Both the position numbers and the translations under genes were made by a program. Shown in pieces: positions 8,009 through 16,395 of a stretch of 34,246 nt of DNA (position 1 is the first letter of the stretch; each line of letters starts with the position of its first letter). Under the pieces are notes generated by a model. The model was not told where the DNA came from, did not search any database, and saw nothing but the letters and a program-made list of their open reading frames with translations. This stretch comes from JBGMEA01 sp964444065. Its GTDB lineage: Bacteria > Bacillota > Clostridia > Eubacteriales > Anaerofustaceae. The DNA is taken from positions 1-34,246 of the forward strand of contig CAYUFL010000018.1 in the NCBI GenBank assembly GCA_964444065.1. Direction: 5' to 3'.

Positions 8009-10237
8009 CTAATCTATACTAAAAAACAGGCTTTTAATCCCAATAGAAAAAATTTGTCCATCAAGATTTGAGCTATCTGAATTTTCACTGCTAATCGTGA
8101 ACCTCAAATCGACTACGCCATTTGTATTGATACTATCTTGAGGAATATTAATACAAATAATTCCCGACTCAAAAGTATTAGTTTGATATATTAAATCTTC
8201 ATTTGAATAAATAGATATCATTTGATTCGAGGTTTGATTTATAACATCTACATCCATTTCAACTTTTACATCACTGCTTATATCACTTAAGTAGAGTAAA
8301 ACATCACATGAATCACCACTGGACCATCTACAATCATTTTCGAAATCACTCCAACCATAAAAATATTCTACAAGCGGATTATTCTCATTAGAATTTATTG
8401 TCTTATTTATCAACGAATCAGCCTGTTGATAAACAGATGATGTCTTATATTTTGTGAAGTCATAAAAATACAGTCTCCCGTTTTCGCTAATCAGTGGTTC
8501 AACATTAAGGATCGCTTCTATATCGGATTGCAATGTAAAAAATTCATCCTCACTGTACGCATAACTATCGATATACAGCCCATCAAACCCAATATTAGAT
8601 AAAGTATTAACCATTTCTTCCATTGATAATGATGCCATATATATATTCCAATAATAATTTATATCGCCATCCGCATAACTACTGCTCCACTGTAATGTGC
8701 TTGAATGAAGAAAAGGTTTTAATATGTCGTAAGTAAAGAATTTCCCTTCATTAAGATAATTACCATTTTGCAGACCTTGTGCAGGTAATTCGAAAATCAT
8801 TCCATCGTTGGGGATTAGTTTTTCAATATTCTCTACAAAATTTTCATCATTACTCCACTCACTTATTTCAAATTTCACAATGGCATTTTTACCTACTTGA
8901 TCAAATACCCCCAAAACAGATATCACTAAAATCGTAACAATAAATGATAAGAATAAGATTTTTTTCTTTTTCTTACTAATAATATTATTATAGACTTTAT
9001 CATATATTTTCTGAATTAATAGCAATAGAACTACTAATGAAAAAAAAGCAATAAATACACTTAGTCGATTATAACATCTTATTACAGATGTAACAAACAT
9101 GGATATAAAAACTCCCCCCCCCCCAATAGTCGCTAACAATACTATTAATAAGTTCATTACACCTAATTTAACTTCAAGTGTATTTCGATTATTTTTTTTA
9201 AATAAAGTTATAATAATTGAGCAAATAAAGCCAATCGACATCAATAATCCTAGAGTAGCTGTTGCATTTTCGTTAACCAATGGCATATTGTTATTATACG
9301 TTGCCGAAATATCAGCCAAGGCCTGTATGCGATGACCACTAACAGGTAATAAAAGCTGTGCAATCTTAAGTCCAAATAATTCAGTATGAGCTATACTTCT
9401 AGTGGCTGTTCCAGAATCAAAGATCATCTTACCAGAAAGAATTCCAGAAAGAATTTGAATTAAAAAGCCAAAAACAACGACTAAATTTAATAACATTCCT
9501 TGAATGAACAATCTGATTTTTTTAAATTCTATAGTAGCATAAATACAGGCAAATGTAATACATATCATTGTAAAATAAGCTATATATGGATCACCCATAG
9601 AAATAATAAAACATATTATTGCCGAAAATGTAAGTTTTCGATTCCAAATATATGAGAAATTTTTATTCCTGCAAATTTTTAAATCATCATATGTGTGACC
9701 ATTAAGAATCCATACACATACTAACGAAGCTAAAGGAACCATATAATATAAAGCTAGCCAAATATGCCCAGTATTTCTCATATAGTGAAAGGGTAAAAAA
9801 GTATATATTATTCCACCCATAAAAGATAATGCAGAAGATATTTTTATTTTTCTGAGCAGAAAAGCTGAAATTATACTTGTAACAGGATAAGATAAAAAGT
9901 ATATTACATTTACTATCAAAGCAGGCTTATCGGTTAATAAGGATCCTAAATAAACCAAAAAAATATTTAGCATACTAAATGTTGTAGACTGAGAATCCCA
10001 GCCAAATGGAGAGCCTAGATTATTAATTGTGCTGACATTTCCACCTGAAATAAAATTTTGTGCTACTACTAACGCCCCAAATGCATCGCCGGAATAATTT
10101 ATGGGGTTTGAATATATTTCAATAAAATTTCTGACAGGCATTTGAAAAAATATTTTCATTAATACACAAGTGCAAAGAAATAATATTGAATAAAAAATAA
10201 ATTCAAGATATATTTTTTTAATATTAATATGACTCAT
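8009..10237 (-). CDS. Large GT-C/YfhO-like membrane glycosyltransferase with C-terminal extracellular domain; poly-G tract inside
   Basis: A 742-residue integral membrane protein. About a dozen hydrophobic segments fill residues 10-450; the first outside loop contains SGDAFGALVVAQNF, the position where GT-C enzymes keep a catalytic acidic residue. After the last segment comes a hydrophilic region, and residues 628-742 form a beta-rich domain beginning GWSDFENDCRWSSG that is shared with the neighbouring protein at 10304-12526. GT-C enzymes use polyprenyl-phosphate sugars outside the membrane, so it may decorate the polymer. An 11-base G tract on the coding strand (9114-9124) encodes IGGGG near residue 372. 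GGAG lies 5 bases before the ATG. AT content looks high relative to neighbours. The exact reaction is unknown. Confidence 0.7.
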   Translation of the reverse strand: MSHINIKKIYLEFIFYSILFLCTCVLMKIFFQMPVRNFIEIYSNPINYSGDAFGALVVAQNFISGGNVSTINNLGSPFGWDSQSTTFSMLNIFLVYLGSLLTDKPALIVNVIYFLSYPVTSIISAFLLRKIKISSALSFMGGIIYTFLPFHYMRNTGHIWLALYYMVPLASLVCVWILNGHTYDDLKICRNKNFSYIWNRKLTFSAIICFIISMGDPYIAYFTMICITFACIYATIEFKKIRLFIQGMLLNLVVVFGFLIQILSGILSGKMIFDSGTATRSIAHTELFGLKIAQLLLPVSGHRIQALADISATYNNNMPLVNENATATLGLLMSIGFICSIIITLFKKNNRNTLEVKLGVMNLLIVLLATIGGGGVFISMFVTSVIRCYNRLSVFIAFFSLVVLLLLIQKIYDKVYNNIISKKKKKILFLSFIVTILVISVLGVFDQVGKNAIVKFEISEWSNDENFVENIEKLIPNDGMIFELPAQGLQNGNYLNEGKFFTYDILKPFLHSSTLQWSSSYADGDINYYWNIYMASLSMEEMVNTLSNIGFDGLYIDSYAYSEDEFFTLQSDIEAILNVEPLISENGRLYFYDFTKYKTSSVYQQADSLINKTINSNENNPLVEYFYGWSDFENDCRWSSGDSCDVLLYLSDISSDVKVEMDVDVINQTSNQMISIYSNEDLIYQTNTFESGIICINIPQDSINTNGVVDLRFTISSENSDSSNLDGQIFSIGIKSLFFSID
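9114..9124. repeat. Homopolymer of 11 C (11 G on the coding strand) inside a membrane glycosyltransferase gene
   Basis: A mononucleotide tract of 11 in an AT-rich gene. As written it keeps the frame open. Read by hand, one G fewer gives a TAA 14 codons from the start of the tract and one G more gives a TAA 19 codons from it, so either slip truncates the protein at about half length. Confidence 0.95.
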
Positions 10238-10303
10238 CTCAACTCCGCATATTTAGTTTTAAAAAAATTAATGGCAACTAAGCATTCAATATTTTAACTC
10301 AAT

Positions 10304-12526
10304 TTAATTTAGAAGATTAATTTGAATATTTTCAATACCAATTCCCAATACTCTTGAGTCAATACTTATCCCTAAATCTTCAGGGGAGACAGCATTATCA
10401 CATAGCACATCCAATGTTATTATTCCGTTGTCATTAATTAATTCATTAGGTACCACAAACGATATTGTTCCATTTTCATAAATTATTGAATTTGTTAATG
10501 TTGTATCCCCACATCGAATTTCTACATTTAATCCATTTATTTGCTTCAATGCTATAACTTCAATCCTAACTTCAATAGAGTTTATTGATCCTTTTGGTAC
10601 AACTATAACTAACTTACTCTCTTGTCCTTGACTCCATCTCCCCCAATTTTCTTTTTTAGCCCAACCATCCGCAAATACTAAAAATGGCAGATCTTGATTT
10701 ACACTGTATATTTCACCATACGAAAATTGCTCCAATTCTGATGCTAAAAGTCTATCTTTATTAGTTAATTTAGAGCTATTCAATAATATATTCTCAGATT
10801 GAATTAATATTCCATTGTCAGCATCAGTAACGGGTATAATAATTATAGACGTATAATCGGAATAGTAGCCCTTATTCATATATACTGGCTCATATGTATC
10901 AGCTTTATTAGCATAAAAACAATTAATATTATCATCAGAATACGACATGATATATACTGAATCAACGATACCTTCTTGGATCATTCTTGATAATACAATA
11001 CATTGATTTTCAGAATCGTATTCCAAATAATATTTATGATCAAATTGCATTACATCATTTATATCATTCGTAAAATAATAATCTTTTCCGCAATATATGG
11101 AGCCATATTCTCCTAATGTTGAAATAACATTATGAATTCCAGTATATGTATTTGTATAAATAACAGCATCATCTTCTAATGAAGCATAATACTCAGATTT
11201 AACTAAACGATCAAATAACTTGTAACTAATTGTAGCATCCGTTTTTTGGTTAATTGTTGTTTGGTTTGAAATGTCTGTACACAAGGATCCTAAAGCCATA
11301 ACTATTGAAATTATAGCGACAATTATCAATTTATATTTACTTAGTCTTTTAAGATTTGATATGAAAATTATCAATGAACATAGCATAAGGACGATCCCGA
11401 AATATGAGATATACGAAGGGACAAATCCTTGAGCCGCTCCAATGCTAACCCAATATTGATATTGTGGAGTAAGTGAGTGTGGAATACAAAATACAACTGC
11501 AGCAATTAATCCTATCAAAGATAAACAAAATAACAATTTTTTAGAAATATCTTTGCTTAAATATAAAGTAATACTACTCCCCAAACCGACAAAAATTGCT
11601 TTTATAATCATACGAAGTGTAATCATTTCAAAAGAGAGACTGCCATTGAAAAAATTAGAAAAAAACTCACGTAACGGAAATAAACTGAACGAAAAAGTGA
11701 ATAACGTTTTTAATGCTAATGTGATGCTGAATGTAGATGTATCAATAGTTGCCCCACCATATGATAAATCGCTATTGTGTCTGCATATTAAATATATAGC
11801 TAAATAAATTACCACAAAAAAAGTATGTATAGAAATTTGTTTGAAAAAACTGACCCATTTGATTTTTTTATCTTCAAAATTAATATTTATTATAAATGCA
11901 ATAACAAAAAAAACAGCATAAAAACAAACAAATGATTCATATGCTGAAAATGAATCAAACATACACAAAGCACTGAATATTAAATAAGCAAACTTTTTAT
12001 TTTCAAAATATTCCAAAAACAATTGAATGCCCAACAAGAACATAAACAATCCTAGTTGAAAACATAACGGGTATGACACCATAAGATTATGGTAATTATC
12101 AACTTGCACCAATGCGAAAAAAAATACAGGAATAAAGAGTCCAAAATATTTCCCAAATCGCTTACCAATAATATAAGCAAAGAAACAAACATTGCTGATT
12201 ATGGGAATATACATCACCAAAGAATATAAAAACTGGCTTTTTGTCGAAAGAGCTCCATACAACAAGACATTTGCCAACAATTGGATTGGGCTAATGCGTC
12301 CTCTTTGTATATTGTTGAAAAAAGTAAGAGAAAGATATTCTTTCAAAGAATGCGTCTGAATGTCAACAAACATATTGATATCATCATGTGTTCCCAATGC
12401 AATATTTCGTAAACTCCACACTACACCTGCGGCTACAATGAAAATGCAAAAATAAATCAGTAAATCAATTGCTTTCTCTCTTTTGTTTACATTCCCAATA
12501 AGATTTAATTTATTGTTTAAGTTCAT
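10304..12526 (-). CDS. Large GT-C-like membrane glycosyltransferase with C-terminal extracellular domain
   Basis: A 740-residue membrane protein with roughly a dozen hydrophobic segments over residues 20-420. The loop after the first segment reads ALGTHDDINMFVD; an acidic pair here is where GT-C enzymes place the catalytic Asp. Residues 430-620 are hydrophilic and presumably outside. Residues 621-740 begin GWAKKENWGRWSQG and end with a beta-rich run, closely patterned like residues 628-742 of the next protein; the motif resembles the domain I know as DUF7024, which is unconfirmed here. GGAG is 11 bases before the ATG. It follows the UDP-xylose synthase by 20 bases. Function as a polyprenyl-phosphate-sugar transferase is inferred. 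Confidence 0.68.
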   Translation of the reverse strand: MNLNNKLNLIGNVNKREKAIDLLIYFCIFIVAAGVVWSLRNIALGTHDDINMFVDIQTHSLKEYLSLTFFNNIQRGRISPIQLLANVLLYGALSTKSQFLYSLVMYIPIISNVCFFAYIIGKRFGKYFGLFIPVFFFALVQVDNYHNLMVSYPLCFQLGLFMFLLGIQLFLEYFENKKFAYLIFSALCMFDSFSAYESFVCFYAVFFVIAFIININFEDKKIKWVSFFKQISIHTFFVVIYLAIYLICRHNSDLSYGGATIDTSTFSITLALKTLFTFSFSLFPLREFFSNFFNGSLSFEMITLRMIIKAIFVGLGSSITLYLSKDISKKLLFCLSLIGLIAAVVFCIPHSLTPQYQYWVSIGAAQGFVPSYISYFGIVLMLCSLIIFISNLKRLSKYKLIIVAIISIVMALGSLCTDISNQTTINQKTDATISYKLFDRLVKSEYYASLEDDAVIYTNTYTGIHNVISTLGEYGSIYCGKDYYFTNDINDVMQFDHKYYLEYDSENQCIVLSRMIQEGIVDSVYIMSYSDDNINCFYANKADTYEPVYMNKGYYSDYTSIIIIPVTDADNGILIQSENILLNSSKLTNKDRLLASELEQFSYGEIYSVNQDLPFLVFADGWAKKENWGRWSQGQESKLVIVVPKGSINSIEVRIEVIALKQINGLNVEIRCGDTTLTNSIIYENGTISFVVPNELINDNGIITLDVLCDNAVSPEDLGISIDSRVLGIGIENIQINLLN

Positions 12527-12546
12527 AGAGATAAAAACTCCAAATT

Positions 12547-13482
12547 CTACATTGACTTTTCAAAATACCCAATTGTCTTTTCAAGCCCGCTCTCAAGCAT
12601 CACTTTCGGTTCCCAACCCAATATTTTTTTTGCCAAAGAAATATCCGGCCTACGTTGTGTCGGATCATCGCCCGGCAACGGTTTGTATACAATTTTGGAA
12701 GCGCTTTTTGTCATTCGTATTACTTTTTCTGCCAACTCCGATATCGTGAACTCACCGGGATTCCCCAGATTTACCGGTCCCATAAAATCTCCGCTGTCAT
12801 TCATCATTCGGATAATTCCTTCTATCAGATCATCGACATAACAGAAACTCCGCGTTTGACTGCCGTCTCCGTAAACAGTAATGTCTTCATTATTCAATGC
12901 CTGCATGATAAAATTGCTGACAACGCGTCCATCGTTCGGATCCATATTCGGTCCGTAGGTATTGAAAATACGAATCACCTTAATCTTTGTGCCAAATTCA
13001 CGGTTGTAATCAAAGCAAAGGCTTTCGGAACAGCGTTTTCCCTCGTCATAACAACTGCGGATCCCGATTGGATTGACGGATCCGCGATAACTCTCGGACT
13101 GTGGATGTACTTTTGGATCACCGTAAACTTCACTGGTTGAAAATTGAAACATGGTTGCTCCATATTTCGTTGCCAGATCCAGCATATTTAATACCCCGAA
13201 TATACTTGTCTTGGTAGTATTGGTCGGACTTTTTTGATACGCGGGAGGACTAGCAGGACAAGCCGCATTATATATTTGATCCACTTCAATATCAATCGGT
13301 ATCTGTACATCATGTTGGATAAATTTAAAATTGCTATAAGTTTGAAGCGGTGTAATGTTTATCATTCGACCTGTAAAAAGATTATCCAACGCGATTACTT
13401 CATTATTCGAATTTTCCAGTAATCTCGCACATAAGTTACTCCCCAGGAAACCCGCGCCTCCGGTTACCAAAATCTTATTCAT
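12547..13482 (-). CDS. uxs: UDP-glucuronate decarboxylase (UDP-xylose synthase)
   Basis: Oxidatively decarboxylates UDP-glucuronate to UDP-xylose using bound NAD. The 311-residue extended SDR has GGAGFLG at 8-14, ACPASPPAYQ at 74-83 (the substrate loop typical of UXS), STSEVYGDPKVHPQ at 115-128, and CYDEGKR at 144-150 with the catalytic Tyr145 and Lys149. NTYGPNM and QTRSFCYVDDL follow as in the family. These motifs separate it from dTDP-glucose dehydratases. It starts 6 bases after ugd, which makes its substrate. The ribosome binding site is modest (AGAAGAA). Confidence 0.93.
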   Translation of the reverse strand: MNKILVTGGAGFLGSNLCARLLENSNNEVIALDNLFTGRMINITPLQTYSNFKFIQHDVQIPIDIEVDQIYNAACPASPPAYQKSPTNTTKTSIFGVLNMLDLATKYGATMFQFSTSEVYGDPKVHPQSESYRGSVNPIGIRSCYDEGKRCSESLCFDYNREFGTKIKVIRIFNTYGPNMDPNDGRVVSNFIMQALNNEDITVYGDGSQTRSFCYVDDLIEGIIRMMNDSGDFMGPVNLGNPGEFTISELAEKVIRMTKSASKIVYKPLPGDDPTQRRPDISLAKKILGWEPKVMLESGLEKTIGYFEKSM

Positions 13483-13488
13483 ATTCTT

Positions 13489-14838
13489 CTACTCAACCCA
13501 ATCTAAAATATTTTTCCCTACACCGATCTGATAGTATTCAATCCCGTACTGTTTCATCATCTCGATTTGATACTGATTTCTGCCATCAAATATTACCGGG
13601 CTCTTCAGATTATTGATGATTTTGTCAAAATCAGGACTTCGGAATTCTTTCCACTCCGTAACCAGAATCATCGCATCGCAATCCTGCAATGCCTCATATT
13701 TTTCTTCAACATACTCGACATTTTCATTGTCTTTCAGATAACATTCCTTTGCTTCTAAAACCGCTTTCGGATCATACGCTCGGACTTTTGCTCCCCGTTT
13801 TGTCAATTCGTTTATGATTATGATTGAAGGTGCCATACGCATATCATCAGTATCCGGTTTGAATGCCAGTCCCCAACAACAAAACGTCATACCGCTCAAA
13901 TCTTCCCCATATTTCGCGATAATTTTGTTCGGAATCATCATTTTCTGATCGGCGTTAACAAGTTCCACGGCATCCAGAATTCTAGGCGTATACCCATTGT
14001 TTTTACTCGTTTTGATTAGCGCCTGCACGTCTTTCGGGAAACAGCTTCCCCCATATCCGCATCCAGCATAAATAAACGAATACCCGATCCGTTTATCACT
14101 TCCGATTCCAAGTCTTACTTTGTTAACATCCGCACCGACCAATTCGCAAATATTCGAAATTTCATTCATAAAGCTGATTTTGGTTGCCAACATGCAGTTG
14201 GCAGTGTATTTTGTCATTTCCGCAGAAGCAATATCCATCATAATAATACCTTCAGAACTCGGGACGAAATGTTCATACAGCGTTCGCATTGCCTTTTCCG
14301 CTTCGGGAGAATCCACCCCGATCACGATACGATCCGGTCTCATACAATCCTGAACCGCAGCCCCCTCTTTCAGAAACTCGGGATTGGAAATGACGTGGAA
14401 TGTTAAATCGCTTCCTCTGGCATCAAGCTCGGATTGAATTGCCGCCTTTACTTTTAAAGCAGTTCCGACCGGAACTGTTGATTTATCAACGACATACATC
14501 GGTCGGATCATGTATTTTCCGATGCTTCTCGCTGCTGCCAAAACATAATTCAGATCTGCACTGCCATCGTCGCCCATTGGCGTACCGACGGCAATAAAGC
14601 ATATCTCTGAGGTTTTTAAAGCCTCTTCCAAATTGGTTGTAAATTTCAACCGCCCTGATTCCCTGTTTCTGTCAATTAATTCTTTCAATCCCGGTTCGTA
14701 AATCGGAACTCCTCCGCTATTCAAATCATCAATTTTTTTGCTGTTGATATCAACACACCAAACATCATTTCCCATATCAGAAAAACATGCTCCCGATACC
14801 AACCCAACATAACCTGTTCCGATAATTGATACTTTCAT
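13489..14838 (-). CDS. ugd: UDP-glucose 6-dehydrogenase
   Basis: Oxidises UDP-glucose twice with NAD to UDP-glucuronate. The 449-residue protein opens with GTGYVGLVSGACFSDMG (NAD site), contains DKSTVPVGT and SNPEFLKEG in the middle, Lys210 and Lys220 in the conserved helix, and GCGYGGSCFPKD at 259-270 with catalytic Cys266. The UDP-binding C-terminal domain includes GLAFKPDTDDMR and a final FDGRNQY motif. GAGGAAA precedes the ATG. With the UXS gene directly downstream the pair delivers UDP-glucuronate and UDP-xylose. Confidence 0.97.
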   Translation of the reverse strand: MKVSIIGTGYVGLVSGACFSDMGNDVWCVDINSKKIDDLNSGGVPIYEPGLKELIDRNRESGRLKFTTNLEEALKTSEICFIAVGTPMGDDGSADLNYVLAAARSIGKYMIRPMYVVDKSTVPVGTALKVKAAIQSELDARGSDLTFHVISNPEFLKEGAAVQDCMRPDRIVIGVDSPEAEKAMRTLYEHFVPSSEGIIMMDIASAEMTKYTANCMLATKISFMNEISNICELVGADVNKVRLGIGSDKRIGYSFIYAGCGYGGSCFPKDVQALIKTSKNNGYTPRILDAVELVNADQKMMIPNKIIAKYGEDLSGMTFCCWGLAFKPDTDDMRMAPSIIIINELTKRGAKVRAYDPKAVLEAKECYLKDNENVEYVEEKYEALQDCDAMILVTEWKEFRSPDFDKIINNLKSPVIFDGRNQYQIEMMKQYGIEYYQIGVGKNILDWVE

Positions 14839-14885
14839 TCATTTCCTCACATCAAATATTAATATTATAACAGTTTAATTGCTTC

Positions 14886-15917
14886 TTACTGCTTCCATCC
14901 ATCTCTGTTGGCTTCACTTTTATGGAAGATACCACCGATCACACTAGTTCCATATACCCATAACGTGATCCAGCAAGCCAACGGATGAAATAACCATGCT
15001 TTCCAATCAGATTTCCTGCTTTGACCTATCAAAGACTGCACCAACAAAGGCAGAATTGTCAGGCAGCAAAGTGAAAATATAACAATACTTCCTTTACCCA
15101 CTTTACTCCAAGGATACTTTCTTCCCTTTTCTTCGCTGAAGTACAAAAAATCTTTGATCCTTCGATTCTGTTTTCGGTAAAATGTCTTGATATTCGGGCA
15201 ATACAAATGGACGATTCCCGTCTTGACTTTTGCAACTTTCAAATCGGGATTTTTCAGAAATAATTCCCACAATACATCAATATCAAATAAATAATTCCCT
15301 TCAAAGTTTTCCGCAAGCTCGTTTTTTCTCATGAAAAAACCATTTGCTCCAATGGTGGGTATCATATTTGCTTTGAACTTAACCGATAGATATGATCCGT
15401 TATCCGTTTCTTCCCTCTCGACTTGTGTCCATTTATCGGTTACATAACAATGTCTATCATAGTTTCTAGTAAAAAGACATAACGGATCATTCATCCCGAT
15501 CAATGCACAATATCGGTTGATTGTGCTATCCTTGGTTCTGTATGTATACTCGATCGGTTCGGATGCAATGATTTCTTCCTGGAGAAAAGGTTGTAGCATT
15601 CGGTCCAACCATTCTTGATCAGGAATAATGTTGTCAGAATCCAGCAGGCAAACTATTTCATTAGCAGCCACTCTGACACCAACTGCTTTTCCTGCTTCTG
15701 CTGTGCGCAAAGGATTTTCCAACACCCTGATTGAGATATCGCTTTGTTCCTTCGCCTGGCTCATATATTCAATTGTACCATCCGTCGATCCACCATCAGC
15801 AATGATCAATTCGATCATTTGATGGGGATAACTCTGTGACATAATTGCCTTAAAATATTCATCCAACGTACGCATCGAATTATAGGTGGGTGTTATGATC
15901 GAAACCGTGAACTGCAT
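14886..15917 (-). CDS. GT2 glycosyltransferase with C-terminal membrane segments
   Basis: A 343-residue GT-A enzyme: ITPTYNSMRTLDEYF at the start, IIADGGSTDGT near 40 and CLLDSDNIIP near 90 for nucleotide-sugar and metal binding. Two hydrophobic stretches near the C terminus (from about residue 272 and about residue 303) would anchor it to the inner face of the membrane. AGAGG lies 6 bases before the ATG. It lies between ugd (47 bases) and the DUF457-type gene (22 bases). Donor unknown; UDP-glucuronate or UDP-xylose are reasonable guesses from position only. Confidence 0.85.
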   Translation of the reverse strand: MQFTVSIITPTYNSMRTLDEYFKAIMSQSYPHQMIELIIADGGSTDGTIEYMSQAKEQSDISIRVLENPLRTAEAGKAVGVRVAANEIVCLLDSDNIIPDQEWLDRMLQPFLQEEIIASEPIEYTYRTKDSTINRYCALIGMNDPLCLFTRNYDRHCYVTDKWTQVEREETDNGSYLSVKFKANMIPTIGANGFFMRKNELAENFEGNYLFDIDVLWELFLKNPDLKVAKVKTGIVHLYCPNIKTFYRKQNRRIKDFLYFSEEKGRKYPWSKVGKGSIVIFSLCCLTILPLLVQSLIGQSRKSDWKAWLFHPLACWITLWVYGTSVIGGIFHKSEANRDGWKQ

Positions 15918-15939
15918 ATCTGACCTCTATTATCATAGC

Positions 15940-16395
15940 TTATTTCAATCTGTTTTTGACACATAAATCTGTTTCATTGAATTTTCTGGTTGCTCTGTAA
16001 ATAATCGAATACCCTTTTATTCCGAAATCATTTCCTAGCAAATCCATTATTATGTGCACAATATACCCGAAGGTGAATGCCGCCAAAAGAATATCGATTC
16101 CATTGGTATTCATCACTAACTCCGCAATAACCAGCAGCATACCGAGCGCATACTCATACCCATGAAAAAACAAGACAATCGTTCCTTTTTTTGCAAAATA
16201 TTTTCCGCTGATGAACTCTTTCATTCCCGGCTTCACTTTGTTTTTGATACAGTAAACACCATATTCCAATAAATGGTCCACATCAGGACAAACAGCTCCT
16301 ATTAAGCATAATGTACCGGCAGCAATATCTTTCGTCAAACCATACACACAAGTGCCAAGCAATATACCGGCAACCAAATGTTTCTGCGGACTCAT
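15940..16395 (-). CDS. Small membrane protein of the DUF457/YdjM metal-dependent hydrolase-like type
   Basis: A 151-residue membrane protein with four hydrophobic stretches. MSPQKHLVAGILLG, CPDVDHLLEYG and YIVHIIMDLLGND give the His/Asp pattern of the YdjM-like family, whose members resemble membrane-bound metal hydrolases but have no settled reaction. Its ATG overlaps the stop of the radical SAM gene by one base (TAATG), and no good ribosome binding site is present, so its synthesis depends on translation of that gene. A linked role with the radical SAM enzyme on a lipid-linked substrate is plausible but not shown. Confidence 0.72.
   Translation of the reverse strand: MSPQKHLVAGILLGTCVYGLTKDIAAGTLCLIGAVCPDVDHLLEYGVYCIKNKVKPGMKEFISGKYFAKKGTIVLFFHGYEYALGMLLVIAELVMNTNGIDILLAAFTFGYIVHIIMDLLGNDFGIKGYSIIYRATRKFNETDLCVKNRLK

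Noticed and set aside
10238..10303. Gap between the two GT-C genes examined for a promoter or terminator
   Set aside because: Only an A/T-rich spacer and a GGAG ribosome binding site for the next gene; no convincing hexamer pair or stem.
12655..13140. Plus-strand open frame of 161 codons opposite the UDP-xylose synthase
   Set aside because: The opposite strand encodes conserved catalytic motifs throughout; this frame has none.
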